NCBI GenBank assembly: GCA_013821865.1
Contig: PNJM01000130.1
Coordinates: forward strand, 1 to 7,650
Direction: 5' to 3'
Length of the DNA stretch: 7,650 nucleotides
From: Rhodocyclaceae bacterium
Lineage (GTDB): Bacteria; Pseudomonadota; Gammaproteobacteria; Burkholderiales; Rhodocyclaceae
The notes beneath the pieces are model-generated. The model searched no databases. It worked only from the letters and a program-made list of their open reading frames with translations, and was not told where the DNA came from. Shown piece after piece: positions 6,399 to 7,650 of the stretch. The translations under genes were made by a program, and so were the position numbers. Numbering within the stretch: the first letter of the stretch is position 1; each line of letters begins with the position of its first letter.

Positions 6399-6420
6399 TA
6401 TTCTTACGTTCTTTTGAATA
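6399..6420. promoter_or_regulatory. Operator-like inverted repeat in the operon promoter
   Basis: TATTC at 6399-6403 and GAATA at 6416-6420 form a perfect 5-base inverted repeat with a 12-base AT-rich centre. It lies 20-42 bases upstream of the DsrE start, within the likely core promoter. ArsR-family repressors bind AT-rich inverted repeats that overlap promoters, and an ArsR-rhodanese gene lies just upstream, so it is a candidate operator. ATTC/GAAT half-sites are reported for sulfur-sensing ArsR proteins with a different spacing, as far as I recall. The repeat is short and could arise by chance. Confidence 0.4.
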
Positions 6421-6430
6421 GTAGCCTCAA
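6401..6430 (-). promoter_or_regulatory. Possible sigma-70-type promoter of the operon
   Basis: On the minus strand, TTGAGG (6425-6430) is followed after 18 bases by TAAGAA (6401-6406), which would give a leader of about 16 bases before the DsrE start. TACAAT (6395-6400) is a better -10 by itself but has no good -35 and would leave almost no leader. The boxes are weak, which fits an activated or regulated promoter. The operator-like repeat overlaps the spacer and -10. Confidence 0.3.
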
Positions 6431-6473
6431 TGGCCGATGATGGCAAGCTATCCTTTTTCGATTTGTTGGGAGT

Positions 6474-6649
6474 TAATGGGTTGTCCGGTTTTGTAGCACG
6501 CAATCTGTCCGGTCGTCATAGTGCCCTGAAGGGGGTACGAGATGAGACGGACGGAAGTGCTACAGGAGATCCGGAAGATGAGATTCGAAGAGGCGTATGA
6601 AGGATGGAACGCAGGACGGCTGACGCAGAGCGAGGCGGCGCAGCAGGGT
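6474..6649 (+). mobile_element. Truncated left end of an insertion sequence (ISNCY/IS1202-like)
   Basis: The segment keeps the outer end and the first codons of a transposase reading to the right. Two direct copies of TGTCCGGT at 6482-6489 and 6506-6513, 24 bases apart, look like transposase-binding sites in the terminal region. A ribosome site AAGGGGG (6529-6535) precedes the ATG at 6542. The element stops about 5 bases before the last base of the ArsR-rhodanese stop codon. The outer boundary near 6474 and the inner break near 6640-6650 are estimates; the right end and any target duplication are gone. The family assignment rests on my recollection of the transposase N-terminus. Confidence 0.65.
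6542..6649 (+). pseudogene. Transposase N-terminal fragment (about 36 codons)
   Basis: The ATG at 6542 begins MRRTEVLQEIRKMRFEEAYE, then EGWNAGRLTQSEAAQQG, which matches the start of ISNCY/IS1202-type transposases: a helix-turn-helix beginning that normally continues (A)xLLGVCERTFRR. Here homology ends after about residue 34 and the frame runs on into the antisense of the ArsR-rhodanese gene. The catalytic part is absent, so this is a dead remnant. It has its own ribosome site, so a short useless peptide could still be made. Confidence 0.65.
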
Positions 6650-6653
6650 TGCT

Positions 6654-7319
6654 TCACTCGCCCTTGCCGACCGGCAGGCGCTCGGCCTGCCACTCGGGAA
6701 AGCCCTCTTCCAGCCGGCGCGCGCGGTAACCCTTCTTGCGCAGCTTCTCGACCGCCTCGAAAGCCAGCATGCAGTAGGGGCCGCGGCAGTAGGCGACGAT
6801 CTCCTGCTCCTTCGGCAGCTTCTTGAGGAAGCGCGGCAGCGCATCGAGCGGGACATTCACGGCGCCGGCGATGTGGCCGGCCTCGTACTCTTCGGCCGGC
6901 CGCACGTCGATCACCATCGCCTCGCCGCGGCGGGCCATCTTCAGCAGTTCCTCGCGCCGCACCGGCTGCAGGGCGTCGCGCGATTCGAAATTGTCCCGCA
7001 CGATGCGCTCGACCTCGGCCAGCTGCCGCTCAGCGATGCGCCGCAGGGCGGCCAGCATCTTCGGAATCTCCTCGTCGGCAAGCCGGTAGAACACCTGCAG
7101 CCCTTCCTTGCGCGAGACGGCCAGGCCGCAGTCCTTGAGTATCTGCAGGTGATGCGACACATTGGAAAAGGCCATGCCGCAGGCGCGCGACAGTGCCTCC
7201 ACGCTCTTCTCGCCCTGGGCCATCGCCTCGATGAGTTCGAGGCGGCTCGGATGGGCAATGCCCTTCCCGGCGCGGGCGAGCTGGGCGAAGAGCTGCTGCT
7301 TGGGGGAGGGTTTCGACAT
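6654..7319 (-). CDS. ArsR-family regulator fused to a rhodanese domain
   Basis: 221-aa two-domain protein. Residues about 8-105 form an ArsR winged helix: IAHPSRLELIEAM (21-33), recognition region CGMAFSNVSHHLQILKDCG (47-65) and wing VSRKEGLQVFYRL (68-80). The arsenic/metal CxC box of classical ArsR (ELCVCDL) is absent. Residues about 118-216 form a single rhodanese domain: VIDVRPAEEYEAGHIAGAVNVPL (136-158) and active-site loop CRGPYC at 178-183, with C178 as the persulfide-forming cysteine, ending GFPEWQAERLPV. C47 and C64 in the DNA-binding domain could be sensor thiols. Known fused or paired ArsR-rhodanese proteins respond to sulfur, so the likely task is repressing the downstream operon until persulfide or polysulfide appears; this is inference. 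It starts 18 bases after the LysR gene stop, with a weak AGG ribosome site, so the two may be cotranscribed. The IS remnant ends next to its stop codon. Confidence 0.93.
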   Translation of the reverse strand: MSKPSPKQQLFAQLARAGKGIAHPSRLELIEAMAQGEKSVEALSRACGMAFSNVSHHLQILKDCGLAVSRKEGLQVFYRLADEEIPKMLAALRRIAERQLAEVERIVRDNFESRDALQPVRREELLKMARRGEAMVIDVRPAEEYEAGHIAGAVNVPLDALPRFLKKLPKEQEIVAYCRGPYCMLAFEAVEKLRKKGYRARRLEEGFPEWQAERLPVGKGE

Positions 7320-7337
7320 GCGCCTATCTTACCAAGC

Positions 7338-7650
7338 TCAGTGCATTCCGCCCCAGTAGGCTTCGTTGCCGTAGTGGTGCTTGAGGTGGTCGATGAGCAG
7401 GCGCACGCGCAGCGGCAGATATTTGCGCTGCGGGAACACGGCGTAGATGCCGGTCGGCGGCGCGGCGAATTCGTCCAGCACCGGGACCAGCGCGCCGCTT
7501 TTCAGGTCGGCGCCGACTTCCCAGAGCGAGCGCCAGGCCAGTCCCCGTCCCGCCAGCGCCCATTCGTGCAGCACGGCGCCGTCGTTGCATTCGAGCAGGC
7601 CGTTCACCTTGATGCTGACCGTGTCATCGCCGACACGGAACAGCCAGCCG
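7338..7650 (-). CDS. LysR-type transcriptional regulator, C-terminal part only
   Basis: The frame is open from the right edge to TGA at 7338-7340, giving 104 codons of the effector-binding domain of a LysR-type regulator. The pattern is typical of the C-terminal subdomain: WLFRVGDDTVSIKVNG, then NDGAVLHEWALAGRGLAWRSLWEV, DLKSGALVPVLDEF, GIYAVFPQRKYLPLRVRLLIDHLKHHYG. The family often ends near PYW; this one ends EAYWGGMH. The DNA-binding N-terminus lies outside the window, and the effector cannot be guessed. A GTG at 7607 is not the start, because LysR homology continues upstream of it. The 18-base gap to the ArsR-rhodanese gene suggests a shared transcript. Confidence 0.88.
   Translation of the reverse strand, partial: GWLFRVGDDTVSIKVNGLLECNDGAVLHEWALAGRGLAWRSLWEVGADLKSGALVPVLDEFAAPPTGIYAVFPQRKYLPLRVRLLIDHLKHHYGNEAYWGGMH

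Larger units (their letters stand above)
6379..6653. other. Intergenic region between regulator and operon
   Basis: This 275-base gap is the only stretch of notable length without an intact gene. From right to left it holds the insertion-sequence remnant (about 6649-6474), a short AT-richer unique stretch (6473-6421) and the promoter/operator area of the operon (6430-6379). I see no convincing terminator hairpin with a T-tract after the ArsR-rhodanese stop, so some readthrough from the regulator genes into the operon is possible. Confidence 0.7.

Noticed and set aside
6524..6533. CCCTGAAGGG hairpin overlapping the transposase ribosome site
   Set aside because: A 4-base stem with a 2-base loop is too small to be a credible terminator or translational switch; it may be incidental.
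6430..6600. Small plus-strand frame of 56 codons beginning ATGGCCGATGATGGC
   Set aside because: It crosses the estimated insertion-sequence boundary and the real transposase start in another frame, has no clear ribosome site and no recognisable product.
6654..7319. Classical arsenic-resistance regulator
   Set aside because: The metal-binding CxC box of ArsR is absent, a rhodanese domain is fused, and no arsenate reductase or arsenite pump gene is nearby.
1..7650. CRISPR array, tRNA or rRNA genes
   Set aside because: I saw no regularly spaced repeats of array type and no tRNA- or rRNA-like segments on either strand by reading; the DNA is almost fully protein-coding.

Overview
The window is GC-rich DNA, about two-thirds G+C by eye, and almost fully coding. 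All ten intact or edge-cut genes lie on the minus strand, and every stop codon visible is TGA. Codon use and protein style (DsrE-family protein, SQR-like flavoproteins, ArsR-rhodanese regulator, TlpA-like thioredoxin) suggest a sulfur-active proteobacterium. A betaproteobacterium near the Rhodocyclales is my best guess, inferred from general resemblance and not from a search.

Layout in the direction of transcription (right to left): (1) 7650-7338, the C-terminal end of a LysR-type regulator; (2) 7319-6654, an ArsR-type DNA-binding domain fused to a rhodanese domain; (3) 6653-6379, a 275-base gap that holds the decayed left end of an insertion sequence (about 6474-6649, plus strand) and then the promoter and leader of the following genes, with an inverted repeat that looks like an operator; (4) 6378-1, a run of eight tightly packed genes.

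The eight genes are: a DsrE-family sulfur-carrier-like protein; an SQR/flavocytochrome-c-sulfide-dehydrogenase-like flavoprotein; a class I SAM-dependent methyltransferase; a YafJ-type class II glutamine amidotransferase; an unrecognised secreted protein; a TlpA/ResA-like thioredoxin; a PLP enzyme of the Cys/Met metabolism family; and a second SQR-like flavoprotein cut by the window edge. Junctions in order are +2, +18, +5, -4, -44 (or -17), +13 and +1 bases, so this is very probably one operon.

The shared theme is reduced sulfur. Two flavoproteins could oxidise sulfide, polysulfide or a thiol; DsrE could carry the persulfide; the PLP enzyme can make or use sulfide or homocysteine-type thiols; TlpA handles thiols outside the cytoplasm; and the ArsR-rhodanese protein is a natural candidate sensor. 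The methyltransferase, the amidotransferase and the secreted protein are not standard members of a known sulfide-oxidation operon. The most interesting details are the different cysteine sets of the two flavoproteins, an Arg-to-Cys change in the amidotransferase glutamine pocket, and the operator-like repeat in the operon promoter.
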